Shown piece by piece: positions 63,754 through 64,000 of a DNA stretch of 64,000 nucleotides (its first letter is position 1; each line of letters begins with the position of its first letter). Source of the stretch: Pseudomonas sp. GCEP-101 (lineage in GTDB: Bacteria; Pseudomonadota; Gammaproteobacteria; Pseudomonadales; Pseudomonadaceae); NCBI RefSeq assembly GCF_025133575.1, contig NZ_CP104011.1, positions 1,860,001 through 1,924,000 on the forward strand. The letters are read 5' to 3'. Both the position numbers and the translations under genes were made by a program. The notes beneath the pieces were generated by a model, which worked only from the letters and a program-made list of their open reading frames with translations, made no database searches and was not told where the DNA came from.

Positions 63754-64000
63754 TCACTCCTTGCTCGCCAGGGGCTGCACGGCCGGCGGCTGGTAGTCGC
63801 CCTTGAGCGCCTTCTCCTGCGGCAGGTACATGCGCAGGATCAGGTTGAACGGGCCCTGCGGCGCCGGCAGCCAGTTGTCGGTGCCCGCTGGCTGGGCGTT
63901 CTGGATGGTCAGGGTGACGCCGCCGTCGGCATCCTGCTTCAGGCCGCTCTCGCTGCTGACGGTGTAGCGATTGAGCGGGTTGGCGGAGAACAGTTGCGTC
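63754..64000 (-). CDS. DUF1254/DUF1214 protein paralogue (3' end only)
   Basis: Only the last 81 codons are in the window; the gene continues past the right edge. The visible part is a DUF1214 C-terminus: ANPLNRYTVSSESGL, VTLTIQNAQPAGTDNWLPAP and QGPFNLILRMYLPQ. It matches the same region of the next gene closely (NPIQRYCLSS, NWLPSTQQGPFNLILR). It ends LASKE and its TGA lies 5 bp from the preferred start of the downstream gene, so the two form a translationally coupled tandem pair. Confidence 0.85.
   Translation of the reverse strand, partial: TQLFSANPLNRYTVSSESGLKQDADGGVTLTIQNAQPAGTDNWLPAPQGPFNLILRMYLPQEKALKGDYQPPAVQPLASKE

Overview
The window is a slice of a Pseudomonas chromosome, most likely from the P. 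aeruginosa group (P. nitroreducens / citronellolis / knackmussii-like rather than P. aeruginosa itself), centred on the replication origin. The evidence is the gene order atpIBEFHA - parBA/rsmG/mnmG - mnmE - yidC/yidD/rnpA/rpmH - dnaA/dnaN/recF/gyrB - plsC - gmhB - glySQ - tag - lipid A acyltransferase - PilZ - yhhQ - trkA - rsmB/fmt/def - tsaP - dprA - tsaC - qor - hemF - aroE - betC - trpBA/trpI. From memory this is essentially the PA0001-PA0040 order plus the genes left of the origin. GC content and codon use are high and even throughout. I see no tRNA, rRNA, CRISPR, prophage, insertion sequence or transposase.

Region 1 (1-12.5 kb, almost all on the minus strand) carries the F1Fo ATP synthase operon (atpA is cut by the window edge), the segregation genes parA/parB with rsmG and mnmG, then mnmE, and the ribosome / membrane-insertion cluster yidC-yidD-rnpA-rpmH. 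Region 2 (12.5-19.3 kb, plus strand) is the dnaA-dnaN-recF-gyrB replication operon. Eight perfect DnaA 9-mers lie between 5.2 and 13.0 kb. Two intergenic regions look like origins: rpmH-dnaA, the classical oriC, and mnmG-mnmE, which has an AT-rich tract and a box cluster. Two perfect parS sites sit inside recF, so the ParB target lies in the same window as its gene.

Region 3 (19.3-40.7 kb) is housekeeping: phospholipid and lipid A acylation, LPS heptose synthesis, glycyl-tRNA synthetase, alkylation repair, K+ uptake (TrkH/TrkA), translation start and end modification (rsmB, fmt, def), pilus-associated TsaP, DprA, TsaC, haem and shikimate enzymes. An Nramp Mn transporter sits between the acyltransferase and the PilZ gene. 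The yhhQ leader folds like a preQ1-I riboswitch whose 3' end is the Shine-Dalgarno sequence.

Region 4 (41-64 kb) is more accessory: a choline-O-sulphate unit (betC, solitary choline-binding protein, SulP transporter, divergent LysR regulator); an iron-starvation cell-surface signalling unit (FecI-like sigma, FecR-like anti-sigma, STN-domain TonB receptor of aerobactin-receptor type); an AraC regulator facing a small monooxygenase; trpBA/trpI; and a run of small envelope or stress proteins (dodecin, two DUF1161 proteins around an OsmC, two paralogous lipoproteins, a lipoprotein metallopeptidase, two DUF1254 proteins). From 24.4 kb onward nearly every gene end carries REP-type inverted repeats built on GTAGGAGCG arms; none is seen in the first 24 kb. 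No wholly new multi-gene system stands out. The most rewarding leads are the origin architecture, the riboswitch, the modular REP families and the small envelope-protein clusters.
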